Assembly: GCA_002404055.1 (NCBI GenBank)
Contig: DHIZ01000048.1
Location: forward strand, 1 to 14,659
Direction: 5' to 3'
Length of the DNA: 14,659 nt
From: Chloroflexi bacterium UBA4733
GTDB lineage: Bacteria; Chloroflexota; UBA4733
Shown: one piece after another, positions 6,861-14,331 of the stretch
Layout of the letters: every line of letters starts with the position of its first letter
How positions within the stretch are numbered: the stretch's first letter is position 1
Program-made: the position numbers and the translations under genes
Notes under the pieces: generated by a model
Seen by the model: the letters and a program-made list of their open reading frames with translations, nothing else
Databases searched by the model: none
Told to the model about the DNA's origin: nothing

Positions 6861-7268
6861 CGAGAAAAAGCACCACATTACCATAACTAGGACGGATAGC
6901 TTAGTTCGACTCTGGCCTTTGGCTTGATTGTAGAACGGAAGGGCGGCTGTAATGGACCAGATGCGATTTGGGGTCTTTCCTTTGGTCAGTCACCGAACCC
7001 GCCGAGCGAGCGGTGTAGCGAGGACGGTGAGATATTCAATGGATGTGCGAACCCACGATTGTCCGCCGACGTCTTGTCCTCGCGGTCAGCGGTGCTTATC
7101 CGTGTGCCGGGCGTTGCGCCCGAACTGGTTTAACGTTGAACGGGGGTGCTCGGACAAGTACATTGGTCTCTCCGGCCACCGCCGCATAACTGGGGCTGTA
7201 GCATTTTCCTGCGGCAGACGGAACGTAGAGCAGGGACGACTGTGGGCTACTGAACGGGAGCGCCGAAT
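6861..7268 (+). other. Gene-poor leader region upstream of the cas operon
   Basis: No frame here looks like a gene. The longer open frames are Cys/Arg-rich strings without domain-like sequence, and one merely runs into the cas3 region out of frame. No tandem or interspersed repeats are visible, so it is not a CRISPR array. Two promoter-like patterns on the plus strand are noted: TTGATT 6924-6929 with TGTAAT 6948-6953 (18-base spacer), and a better one at 7136-7164 listed separately. The stretch probably holds the operon's control region. Confidence 0.4.
7136..7164 (+). promoter_or_regulatory. Candidate promoter of the cas operon
   Basis: TTGAAC (7136-7141) and TACATT (7159-7164) are separated by exactly 17 bases, with five of six and four of six matches to sigma-70 consensus. 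The predicted start near 7171 would leave a leader of about 98 bases before the cas3 ATG. Confidence 0.4.
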
Positions 7269-9674
7269 ATGGATGAAATCGCACAGGCCTTTGGCGAGTG
7301 TTTCGGCAATACGCCGTTCGCCTATCAGCAGCGGGTGGCATCCACGCTGTTGGGCGGCAAGAATGTCCTGCTGCGCGCTCCCACCGGCGCCGGGAAGACG
7401 AACGCAGCGCTGTTCCCATTCTTGTACGCCAGGCTGCATGGTATCGAGTTTGCCGATCACCTGATCTTCGCCTTCCCTTTGGTCACGTTGGCCCAGGCGC
7501 AATACGTGCAGGTCAAGAAAACATGTCGTTCCGTGGCACCGGGGCTGCGCGTGACAATACAGACAGGCGCTCAGCGCGAAGACGAGTTTTTCACTGGCGA
7601 CGTCATCTTCACCACGATTGATCAGTTGCTCAGCGCCTATATCGGCGTGCCGGTGTCATTACCCGGCAAGCTCGCCAATGTACCCGCTGCCGCCTTGCTT
7701 GGGGCGTATGTGGTCTTCGATGAAGTCCATCTGCTCGAACCTGGGCGGGCGCTGGCGACTGCCCTTGACTTAGCCGCCCGCCTGGTCCATCATGCACGCG
7801 TGCTGATGATGACTGCTACCCTTTCCGTTGATGCTGCGGCAATTGTGGCCGAGCGCCTGCACGCAGAGCAAGTTGTCGTGCTGCCCGAAGAAGCGCGCGT
7901 CATCCCGAGCCAGAAAGGAAAGGAGCGCCGGTATGTCTGGCATGCCGAATCGCTCACTGCGGCGGTAATCACCAACGCGCATCGGGATCGCTCCATCGTG
8001 GTCGTGAATACCGTGAGCCGAGCGCAGGTTCTGGCAGAAGAGTTGCGGCAGCAAGCGGGGGCGGACGGACCTGAGGTGCTGTTGCTCCACAGCCGCTTTT
8101 TGGCTTCGGACCGCCGCCGTGTTGAGGAGGTCCTGCTCAACCGATTGGGCGAAAAGGCGGATGGCAATGTCATTCTGGTAGCGACGCAGGTCATTGAGGT
8201 CGGGCTGAATATCTCGTGTACTGTCATGCACACAGAGGTCGCTCCAGCCAATGCCGTGCTGCAACGAGCTGGTCGCTGCGCGCGCTTTGCCGAGCCGAAG
8301 TCCGGCACTGTTCACGTCTATGCGTTGGAGCAGAACGACCGGGGCGAATCGCAGTACGGTCCGTATACCGAGCAACGGCGACTGGTTGACGCCACCAGCG
8401 CTGAACTCAGTAAGCGGATGGATGCCGTACTTGATGCCGCCGCCGAGGAAGCATTGGTGGACGCCGTTCACAAGGAAGACGATACGACGACATTGGGGCA
8501 GGTCGTTCCCAGCGTGCGAGCAGAGGAAGTCCGAAAGGCGCAGCAGAGTGGATCACCGGCGAGCGTGCGCGACCTCGTGCGGGACATTGATGCCGTCACA
8601 GTGTACGTCTATAACGATCCGGAGCAGCTTTCGCTGGCCGGGCCGCTGGAAGGGTTCTCCCTGCCGCGCCTGACCGTTCAGGGCATCATCTCGTCGTTAA
8701 AGAGAGCGAACCAGTTGGCCGCGCTCTTCACGATGGAATTCGGTTCAAGCGATAACGGGACGACGCCAGCCCCGGAGTGGCACCCCGTCGTTGACGAGCG
8801 GAAGGCTCGGGCGGCTCTGGTGCTCTGCATCATGTCCACCCATGCTGACTACTCGCCCACCATCGGCCTCACTTTCAGGCCCGATGGAAGTGCGTCCGGG
8901 AATTTTTGCTGCCCGGCCCTGGCTGGAGGCCGCCGGGCGTGGCAAGCCTACAGTTATCACAAGGAGCTGTATCAGGACCACATCAACCTTGTCGTGCGGG
9001 CCCACGATGCAGTCACCGGCAAGACCACCTTGGCGCGCTCTCGGCTGGAACGATCTCTTCGACTGCCTACCGGCAGCGTTGAGTTGTTGTCGCATTTGGT
9101 CGCCCAACTGCATGACGTCGGCAAACTCAGCAAGCAGTGGCAGAATGCTGCCTGGCAGTGGCAGATTGACCAGGGAGAGCACCGTGACGGCCTGTTGGCA
9201 CACACGAACTATGATCCTTCGGATGCGGCCATTCGAGCTAAGTGGCAACAGGGTGTCCAGACCGGTCAATATCGCCGTGGCCCCCACGCGCCGGAGGGGG
9301 CCTACGCCGTGCTGCGCATCCTTTCAGCGGCGACGCAAACACGTGGCCTCACGGGGCCTGCCGGTGGTTCTGTCGTCGCTGCCCTCGCCTCTGCTATTGC
9401 CCGCCATCACTCCGCCGGTACGGAGCAGTTGTCGCCCTTTGAACTGGTCGCCAAAGCGAGCGGTGCAGTGACTGAGACGTTAGGTTGCCTTCCCGCTCCA
9501 CTGGAGCAACGACCGGACGGCGCCATACGTGTGCGGTTCGGGAAGCAGCTTACGGTGCCGGCTGCGAAAGAAGATAGTTACTGGCTCTACCTCTACATCG
9601 CTCGCCGCCTTCGGCTGGCGGATCAAGAAGGAACGAAAGCCGGAGGTCCAGACCGATGGCCGTTTTTTGGCTGA
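7269..9674 (+). CDS. cas3: CRISPR-associated helicase-nuclease Cas3, helicase-HD order
   Basis: This 801-residue protein unwinds and cuts the DNA strand exposed when Cascade binds its target. The superfamily 2 helicase comes first: RAPTGAGKT (Walker A, K43), TTIDQLL near 115-121, DEVH at 151-154, MTATLS at 181-186, LLLHSRF at 271-277, ATQVIEVGLNIS at 305-316 and QRAGRCAR at 332-339. The HD nuclease follows at about 565-740: DHINLVVRAHD, LHDVGKLSKQWQ (H615, D616), LLAHTN (H645), GPHAPEGAYAVL (H673) and AIARHHSAG (H713, H714). No HD motif precedes the helicase. Most Cas3 proteins are HD-helicase. The reverse order is known in some subtypes and mirrors the separate helicase and HD genes of subtype I-A. 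The ATG at 7269 is preceded by GGGAG. The last 19 bases overlap cas8, indicating translational coupling. Confidence 0.95.
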   Translation: MDEIAQAFGECFGNTPFAYQQRVASTLLGGKNVLLRAPTGAGKTNAALFPFLYARLHGIEFADHLIFAFPLVTLAQAQYVQVKKTCRSVAPGLRVTIQTGAQREDEFFTGDVIFTTIDQLLSAYIGVPVSLPGKLANVPAAALLGAYVVFDEVHLLEPGRALATALDLAARLVHHARVLMMTATLSVDAAAIVAERLHAEQVVVLPEEARVIPSQKGKERRYVWHAESLTAAVITNAHRDRSIVVVNTVSRAQVLAEELRQQAGADGPEVLLLHSRFLASDRRRVEEVLLNRLGEKADGNVILVATQVIEVGLNISCTVMHTEVAPANAVLQRAGRCARFAEPKSGTVHVYALEQNDRGESQYGPYTEQRRLVDATSAELSKRMDAVLDAAAEEALVDAVHKEDDTTTLGQVVPSVRAEEVRKAQQSGSPASVRDLVRDIDAVTVYVYNDPEQLSLAGPLEGFSLPRLTVQGIISSLKRANQLAALFTMEFGSSDNGTTPAPEWHPVVDERKARAALVLCIMSTHADYSPTIGLTFRPDGSASGNFCCPALAGGRRAWQAYSYHKELYQDHINLVVRAHDAVTGKTTLARSRLERSLRLPTGSVELLSHLVAQLHDVGKLSKQWQNAAWQWQIDQGEHRDGLLAHTNYDPSDAAIRAKWQQGVQTGQYRRGPHAPEGAYAVLRILSAATQTRGLTGPAGGSVVAALASAIARHHSAGTEQLSPFELVAKASGAVTETLGCLPAPLEQRPDGAIRVRFGKQLTVPAAKEDSYWLYLYIARRLRLADQEGTKAGGPDRWPFFG

Positions 9675-11455
9675 CCAAACGCACGGGTACCTACGCCGAT
9701 GCTCTGGCGGCGTGTGGCCTGGCCGGCATGCTGACCCAGGCAGGGGCTGAGTCGGTCACGATTCGTGACGAAGGCTGGGGCTACGCGGTCGAGGCTGCCG
9801 AAGGCATCGCCGCCCTCAACCTCGGCGCTTTACATGCATATCCGGGCTATCCCTACGTGCTGTTACCGCGCAAGGACGGCAAGATTGATCCAAATGCGCC
9901 GACGATGAACAGCATTGACTACGCGGGCGAGCGGGACCGCCTGAAGAACTATCGGGAGCAGCGGGAACTCTTCCGTAAGGCGCGTGGGCGTTTGACCGAG
10001 GACGATGAAGCACGGCTCAAGCAAATTGCGCCGCGCGATGGCTGGTTTCTGTACCAGAATTTCAACGTGCTGCAAGCCTTCGGCGGCTATAACGGTTTAC
10101 ATGCCGAAATTCGCCGCTCGGACCCGCAAAAGTTCGCCGAGGCCGTTGAAGCCAAGTTGCGAGCGCTGGAAACGCAGGGCGACCCGGCGGAGGCGCATAC
10201 GGCCTTCGCACCCAATGTCTCGGCCGTGCAGACGTTCAATCCGTCAGTCGGCAAGGGGGTCAACCGGCCAAAGCCGAACGGCACGGGAGCTGCCGGGCTG
10301 CCGCCGGTCTTTGTTGACTGGTTCGAAGAATGGCTGCGCTACATAGGCATGGGGCGGTCTGCCTACGCCCTGGCGGTCGGCAAGGACATCAAAGTCATGG
10401 TGATCGCGCCAGCGGACGCCGACGCCTCGCTGTTGACCGATCTCTGGCAGGAACTGGTGACCATGCGCACGCCCTGGTCGTCAGTGACAGTGGACATTCT
10501 GTATTCACTGGGGCTGGCGCGGTTTCTGATCGTTCGCTCCGGGCTGACTGCGGAGGCGACCGCCGGCAGCGTCCTGGACCTTATGGGACGGCGTCCTTCC
10601 GACATTGTGGCAGGCTTGCAGACGGCGTACTTCACCAGCCTTGGCAATGCCCGAGCCCTGACGAACACCTCGTTCATCGGCTTACCAGGCTGGTTTGCCA
10701 TTAACGCGGAATCGGCGTCCGTCTGGATTGACATCATTGAAGAACACCGGCGCGTCATCCGTGGCCTCGACGAGGAAAAGACTGAGGAGTTGCGCTTGTT
10801 GCAGCTCTACCGTGATTTCCTCTCCAGTAGCGCCGCCGGGCTGACGCCCTTCTTTCGCATGCTCACCGGGTACGCAGCCCACTTGATGCGCGCCCGGGAA
10901 CAGAAGAACCGCCGCGTGGCGGCGTCACAGTTCACCGTACCGTTATTAAGGAGGTTGATCACCGAGATGGCAGCACCGTACGGGCAAATCTTTGCCAATG
11001 ATGGTTTTCGCAATATCGCCACCGCTATTCGCCGCTCAACCGTGACCGAGCAATACTGGAAGGCGAGGGGCGATCAACAGTATGAGATTCGCTATGGCCT
11101 CTTCCAGGACCTGGAGCGCAAAACGCACTTCCCGGGCGAGTTTCTCAAAGCTATCGGCAAGTTCGTGATGGACTACGACGTGGAGAACGCCAAAATTGAG
11201 GAACGCGCCGCCAAAGATGGCAAGGCGTCGCGCCCGATCCGGCGGCGCACCCACGTCACGACTCACGATATTGCCAGCTTCACCAGCCTGCTGGATGGGT
11301 TGGGCGATCAGGCCGAAGTGGCGGCGATGCTCCTGCTCGCTTACGCCTCCGCCCGTGACCCGCGCGAGCAAGCCGCGGAGCCACCGGTGAGCGGATCGCA
11401 AGGTGATGAAGGTGATAGTGCTGGCGGCTCCGATGCCAATGGCGAGCCGGAATAG
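9656..11455 (+). CDS. cas8: Cascade large subunit Cas8 (I-A/I-B-like, subtype uncertain)
   Basis: This 599-residue protein sits between cas3 and cas7, the usual place of the large subunit that recognises the PAM and positions Cas3. It begins WLTKRTGTYADALAACGLA, a start common to Cas8 proteins of the A/B groups. It then has a charged, mostly helical body, a beta-rich centre (about 240-300) and a helical C-terminal domain at about 385-565 with RMLTGYAAHLMRAREQKNR and GLFQDLERKTHFPGEFLKA. It lacks the GGDD and HD motifs of Cas10-type subunits. The last 35 residues form an acidic, Gly/Ser-rich, probably disordered tail. GGAGGT eight bases before ATG 9656, inside the end of cas3, supports the start. 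Family-level sequence similarity is low, so the assignment rests on operon position, size and the N-terminal motif. An internal start within it is listed separately. Confidence 0.8.
   Translation: MAVFWLTKRTGTYADALAACGLAGMLTQAGAESVTIRDEGWGYAVEAAEGIAALNLGALHAYPGYPYVLLPRKDGKIDPNAPTMNSIDYAGERDRLKNYREQRELFRKARGRLTEDDEARLKQIAPRDGWFLYQNFNVLQAFGGYNGLHAEIRRSDPQKFAEAVEAKLRALETQGDPAEAHTAFAPNVSAVQTFNPSVGKGVNRPKPNGTGAAGLPPVFVDWFEEWLRYIGMGRSAYALAVGKDIKVMVIAPADADASLLTDLWQELVTMRTPWSSVTVDILYSLGLARFLIVRSGLTAEATAGSVLDLMGRRPSDIVAGLQTAYFTSLGNARALTNTSFIGLPGWFAINAESASVWIDIIEEHRRVIRGLDEEKTEELRLLQLYRDFLSSSAAGLTPFFRMLTGYAAHLMRAREQKNRRVAASQFTVPLLRRLITEMAAPYGQIFANDGFRNIATAIRRSTVTEQYWKARGDQQYEIRYGLFQDLERKTHFPGEFLKAIGKFVMDYDVENAKIEERAAKDGKASRPIRRRTHVTTHDIASFTSLLDGLGDQAEVAAMLLLAYASARDPREQAAEPPVSGSQGDEGDSAGGSDANGEPE
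10948..10955 (+). promoter_or_regulatory. Strong internal Shine-Dalgarno inside cas8
   Basis: AAGGAGGT within cas8 is a complete match to the anti-Shine-Dalgarno core, and the bases that follow (TGATC) extend the pairing with one bulged base. It lies 11 bases before an in-frame ATG at 10967. Such a site within a coding region is usually selected against unless used. Confidence 0.55.
10967..11455 (+). CDS. cas11: Predicted internally translated small subunit Cas11 (C-terminal part of Cas8)
   Basis: Starting at the in-frame ATG that is codon 438 of cas8, this product would have 162 residues: MAAPYGQIFANDGFRNIAT, then mainly helices (TEQYWKARGDQQYEIRYGL, FLKAIGKFVMDYDVENAK, DIASFTSLLDGL, AAMLLLAYASA) and the acidic tail. 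Cas11 proteins are small, helical and line the belly of Cascade. In subtypes I-B, I-C and I-D they are known to be made by internal translation of the cas8 or cas10d gene. The operon has no separate small-subunit gene, and the site has an AAGGAGGT Shine-Dalgarno. The spacer of 11 bases is longer than ideal, which lowers certainty. Size, helical content and position all fit. Internal translation itself is inferred. Confidence 0.5.
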   Translation: MAAPYGQIFANDGFRNIATAIRRSTVTEQYWKARGDQQYEIRYGLFQDLERKTHFPGEFLKAIGKFVMDYDVENAKIEERAAKDGKASRPIRRRTHVTTHDIASFTSLLDGLGDQAEVAAMLLLAYASARDPREQAAEPPVSGSQGDEGDSAGGSDANGEPE

Positions 11456-11472
11456 CAGGAAAGGAAAGAGTG

Positions 11473-12426
11473 ATGGCAGCAGCGATTCGATCCCTCAGTC
11501 TCAGCGGCAGGCTCACGCTTGACATGCATTCGTTGAACAATGAAGGCGGTGAAGGCAACCAGATTCAGACACGTATGGTCCACATCGTCGACGGTCAGGG
11601 CGAGTTGGCGGTGGTCAACGCCATTTCCGGCGACATGCTCAAGCACATTCAAGCAGAGCACTTGTGGACAATTGCCACCGCCTCCGAGGGCGCCCTACCA
11701 CTGTGTGCCGGCTGCAAAGTGTTCAGTGCCAACCGTGTCAACGTGGACCGGGACTTCATCAACCAGCTCGGCGCCAGCAAAGACAATGCCGAGATCACCA
11801 CCAAATTGCTCCAACACTGCACACTGGACGACACCGAAGGCATCCTGATCACCGAGGGCAAGCGCTCGATGCCGCGTAAATCGACGGTTGAGTTCGGCTG
11901 GATGGTCGGCCTGCCCGAAAAGACGCGCACGGAAAGCTATTTCCACGTCAAATATGACCTGGCGCAGCGCGGTGCCGGCGCCGGCGACGAAACGGGGGCC
12001 AATACTGGCCAGAACATCTTCTACCGGCCCGCGAGTTCCGGCGTGTATGCGGTCGTGGCGCACGTTGAATTGCATCGTGTAGGCTACAACGACGTGAGTC
12101 GCTCCTATGCACTTTCGGATCAGGAGAGGCGTGACCGGCAAAAGGCGCTCATCCAGAGTCTGCTCTATACCTTCCTGCGGACTGCCGGGGCGCATCGAAA
12201 CACGCAGCATCCCCATGTGCTCAACTTTGAAGGTGTTGTTACCGTGTCCCGTGCCGCCGCTCCGGCGCCGACGGCCAGCCCCTTGGCCGCCAACTATGTT
12301 GAGCAGATGACAGAGACGGCGGCGAGCCTCAACCGCATGGTCGGTGACGGTGCTATTGACGTATCTCGCTTTGAATCGAGCGCGGGCTTCGCTGACCAAC
12401 TCGCCACTATTGTCACCGCGATCTGA
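11473..12426 (+). CDS. cas7: Cascade backbone subunit Cas7 (DevR/Csa2-like)
   Basis: This 317-residue RAMP protein would polymerise along the crRNA spacer to form the Cascade backbone. Recognition comes from the DevR-type N-terminus: SLSLSGRLTLDMHSLNNEG, then a short strand and NAISGDMLKHIQAEHLW. Further on come DDTEGILITEGKRSMPRKS and QNIFYRPASSGVYAVVAHV, both typical of the DevR/Csa2 group. A CAGC pair near 77-80 is an uncommon detail. Helices near the end (ANYVEQMTETAASLNRM) complete the usual length. ATG 11473 is chosen over the GTG at 11470 because AAGGA lies seven bases upstream of it. It begins 17 bases after cas8 and ends ten bases before cas5. Family members of this branch argue for a subtype I-A-like or related system. 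Confidence 0.9.
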   Translation: MAAAIRSLSLSGRLTLDMHSLNNEGGEGNQIQTRMVHIVDGQGELAVVNAISGDMLKHIQAEHLWTIATASEGALPLCAGCKVFSANRVNVDRDFINQLGASKDNAEITTKLLQHCTLDDTEGILITEGKRSMPRKSTVEFGWMVGLPEKTRTESYFHVKYDLAQRGAGAGDETGANTGQNIFYRPASSGVYAVVAHVELHRVGYNDVSRSYALSDQERRDRQKALIQSLLYTFLRTAGAHRNTQHPHVLNFEGVVTVSRAAAPAPTASPLAANYVEQMTETAASLNRMVGDGAIDVSRFESSAGFADQLATIVTAI

Positions 12427-12436
12427 GGTCGAGCAC

Positions 12437-13210
12437 ATGTGGCTTGCCGCTTCGTTTCGCCCGACATCAGCGTTCTCGCTGCGCTCCAGTACGACCACCA
12501 GTTCCGGCGGTCGCACCAATCTGGTGCCGACGATGTACGCTGTGAAAATGGCTCTGATTGATGCTGCCTATCGGGCAGGCGAGGACGGCGCCGGTGTCTT
12601 CCCGCTTGTCCGCGATGTGCCGATTCGCTTCCAACCGCCGGAACACGCGGTGGTGACGAACACCTTCGTGAAAATCTTGCGAGAGGCTCGCGCGCCGTCA
12701 TCGGCAAAGACGGGGATTGCGGAGACCCCGGCAGAGACGGATACCCTTGCGGTGACGCAACCCGAAGCCGAGGAGAGCACGGCTACGTACACAGCTTCCG
12801 TTGGCTTCCGTGAGTTATGTCACTTTGTGGGCAATCTCACCGTGGCCTTTGACCTTCGGGCGTTGAGCACTGATGGGCGCAACCGGATCGAAGGACTGCT
12901 GCCCGTCGTCAATTACTTTGGCAAGCGCTCCAGTTTCTTCCAGTTAGACAATGTGCAAGAGGTAGCGGAACTCGACAGCACGTTCAGCTTTGTGGTCGGC
13001 GAACAAGGCAACTCTTTTCCGAGCAACATGCTCATCCAGTATCTCGACGACATGGGACCGAAGGCGACGTTTGGCGCTATCAACACGTATTCAGCCCAGT
13101 CGGCCAAAGTGCAACGCGATCGGATTCTGGTGCCGGTGGCCTTGCCGTACCGGAGAGTAGCTTCTAGCCGGGGCTACACGGCCTACGAACGACTCGGCAG
13201 CACGAGCTAG
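12437..13210 (+). CDS. cas5: Cascade 5'-handle subunit Cas5
   Basis: This 257-residue RAMP protein follows cas7 directly, the usual order. Cas5 caps the 5' handle of the crRNA and contacts the large subunit. The first 40 residues (LAASFRPTSAFSLRSS, then GRTNLVPTMYAVKMALIDAA) correspond to the Cas5 N-terminal strand, Phe-rich turn, conserved Pro and first helix. GFRELCHFVGNLTVAFDL and VVNYFGKRSSFFQL in the middle and second half match the family's characteristic F-R-E-x-x-x-F and NYFGKR-x-S-x-F patterns. A loop near 95-120 rich in Glu, Thr and Ala is probably flexible. GAGGT seven bases before the ATG supports the start. A longer in-frame upstream extension overlaps the end of cas7 and is rejected. 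Confidence 0.85.
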   Translation: MWLAASFRPTSAFSLRSSTTTSSGGRTNLVPTMYAVKMALIDAAYRAGEDGAGVFPLVRDVPIRFQPPEHAVVTNTFVKILREARAPSSAKTGIAETPAETDTLAVTQPEAEESTATYTASVGFRELCHFVGNLTVAFDLRALSTDGRNRIEGLLPVVNYFGKRSSFFQLDNVQEVAELDSTFSFVVGEQGNSFPSNMLIQYLDDMGPKATFGAINTYSAQSAKVQRDRILVPVALPYRRVASSRGYTAYERLGSTS

Positions 13211-13229
13211 ACGGCGATAACTGCAACAT

Positions 13230-14246
13230 ATGGAGAGTCCCTCGAGCGCCTTCACCGCCCACCAGCTTCGCTTCGAGTGCGAGGTGCGTACCCCTATCCA
13301 ACTGCAGGCGCACAAAGGGTCGGCGTTGCGCGGGGCATTGTTTCATGCTTTGCGGGGCGATGAGGGGCAGGGGAACGGCTTCTGTATCAACAAGCCGGAG
13401 CTGTTCTGCCATCGCTGTCCGCATCATTCAGTCTGCCCGATCAGCGCCTTGCTCGCTACTGTCGACGACGACAGCGTGCGCGGCGTCGACGTGCCGCGAC
13501 CGTATACCATCGAGCCGCCGGTGGAGGCGCAGACGGTGTACCAGCCCGGCGAACGCCTCGACTTCGGGCTGACGCTGTTTGCTCGCGCGCTGGACCTCTT
13601 CCCCTACGTCATCGTCGGCGTGCGCGACCTGGAGGAAGGCGGCATCGGCATCGGCCGGCCCCAGCCCGGCAGCCGCAGCGGTTGGGGCCGCGGGCGCTTC
13701 GTGGTGCGGCGGATCACCGCCGTCAACCCGCTTACCCAGCAGGAGCGGCCAGTCATGCAGGCCGGCGACGACCTGGTGACCGTGCCCGACATCCCGATCA
13801 CCGATGCTCACGTGCAGGCGGTGGCCACGTTGTCGCCGGAAGCCGAGCGGCTGACGCTGGAGTTTCTCACCCCCTTGCGCCTGGTCGACCAGGGTCGGCT
13901 AGTCCAGCGCCTGGCCTTTCTGCCCTTCCTGTTGCGCCTGCTGGAGCGCCTGGAGGCGCTCTCCGTGCGCTACGGCGGGCAGCGCCTGCCCTTCGACCAC
14001 GCCCAACTGCTGCCGGCGGTGGAGCAGGTGACGGTGCTGGAGGACGCCACGCGCTGGATCGAACTGGAATCCTACTCCACCCGGCGCCAGGCGCGCTCCC
14101 CCATGGGCGGGCTGGTCGGCAGCGTCACTTTCGGCGGTCCGCTGGCCCCCTTCCTGCCCTGGCTGCTCTGGGGCCAGTTCACCCACGCCGGCAAGGACGC
14201 CGTGAAGGGAAACGGACTGTATCGGCTAGCAGCCGCGCGGGCCTGA
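13230..14246 (+). CDS. cas6: CRISPR precursor RNA endoribonuclease Cas6
   Basis: This 338-residue protein closes the operon, 19 bases after cas5. Cas6 cuts the repeat RNA to release crRNAs. The N-terminal RAMP strand and helix read TPIQLQAHKGSALRGALFHA. Next comes a Cys-rich segment (C52, C60, C63, C69 in FCHRCPHHSVCP), as in many bacterial Cas6 proteins that may bind a metal. A glycine-rich loop follows at about 136-155 (EEGGIGIGRPQPG, GWGRGRF). The C-terminal domain has SVTFGGPLAPFLPWLLWGQ and then THAGKDAVKGNGLYRL, the position of the conserved H-x-GK-x-x-x-x-G-x-G-x-Y RNA-binding motif. Here GK is followed by DAV in place of the usual G-T-T, so this loop has drifted. His36-type catalytic residues cannot be assigned by eye. 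The last 500 bases look distinctly GC-rich. Confidence 0.88.
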   Translation: MESPSSAFTAHQLRFECEVRTPIQLQAHKGSALRGALFHALRGDEGQGNGFCINKPELFCHRCPHHSVCPISALLATVDDDSVRGVDVPRPYTIEPPVEAQTVYQPGERLDFGLTLFARALDLFPYVIVGVRDLEEGGIGIGRPQPGSRSGWGRGRFVVRRITAVNPLTQQERPVMQAGDDLVTVPDIPITDAHVQAVATLSPEAERLTLEFLTPLRLVDQGRLVQRLAFLPFLLRLLERLEALSVRYGGQRLPFDHAQLLPAVEQVTVLEDATRWIELESYSTRRQARSPMGGLVGSVTFGGPLAPFLPWLLWGQFTHAGKDAVKGNGLYRLAAARA

Positions 14247-14315
14247 TCGCACAGGCGTCGGGGTAAGATACGGGAATCCCAACAACAACAGCCGAGACGT
14301 TGGCGTCTGCAACCG

Positions 14316-14331
14316 GAGCCGGCTTTGGCTC
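14316..14331 (+). terminator. Weak hairpin downstream of cas6
   Basis: GAGCC (14316-14320) and GGCTC (14327-14331) can form a five-base stem with a six-base loop, preceded by a smaller AGACG/CGTCT hairpin at 14295-14308. No U-run follows, so termination here would be inefficient. It may simply be chance pairing. Confidence 0.2.

Noticed and set aside
6783..7268. A CRISPR array or leader repeat before cas3.
   Set aside because: No repeated unit of 25-40 bases is visible on either strand.
6952..7464. A 170-residue plus-strand frame crossing the cas3 start.
   Set aside because: It is Cys/Arg/Ser-rich, with no Shine-Dalgarno or motif, and its second half is the out-of-frame reading of the Cas3 Walker A region.
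12344..12436. An extended N-terminus for Cas5 overlapping cas7.
   Set aside because: The ATG at 12437 has GAGGT seven bases upstream and begins exactly at the conserved N-terminal strand.
13682..14266. A 194-residue frame overlapping the second half of cas6.
   Set aside because: It is an Ala/Arg/Gly-rich shadow caused by high GC at third positions. The cas6 frame carries the family motifs.
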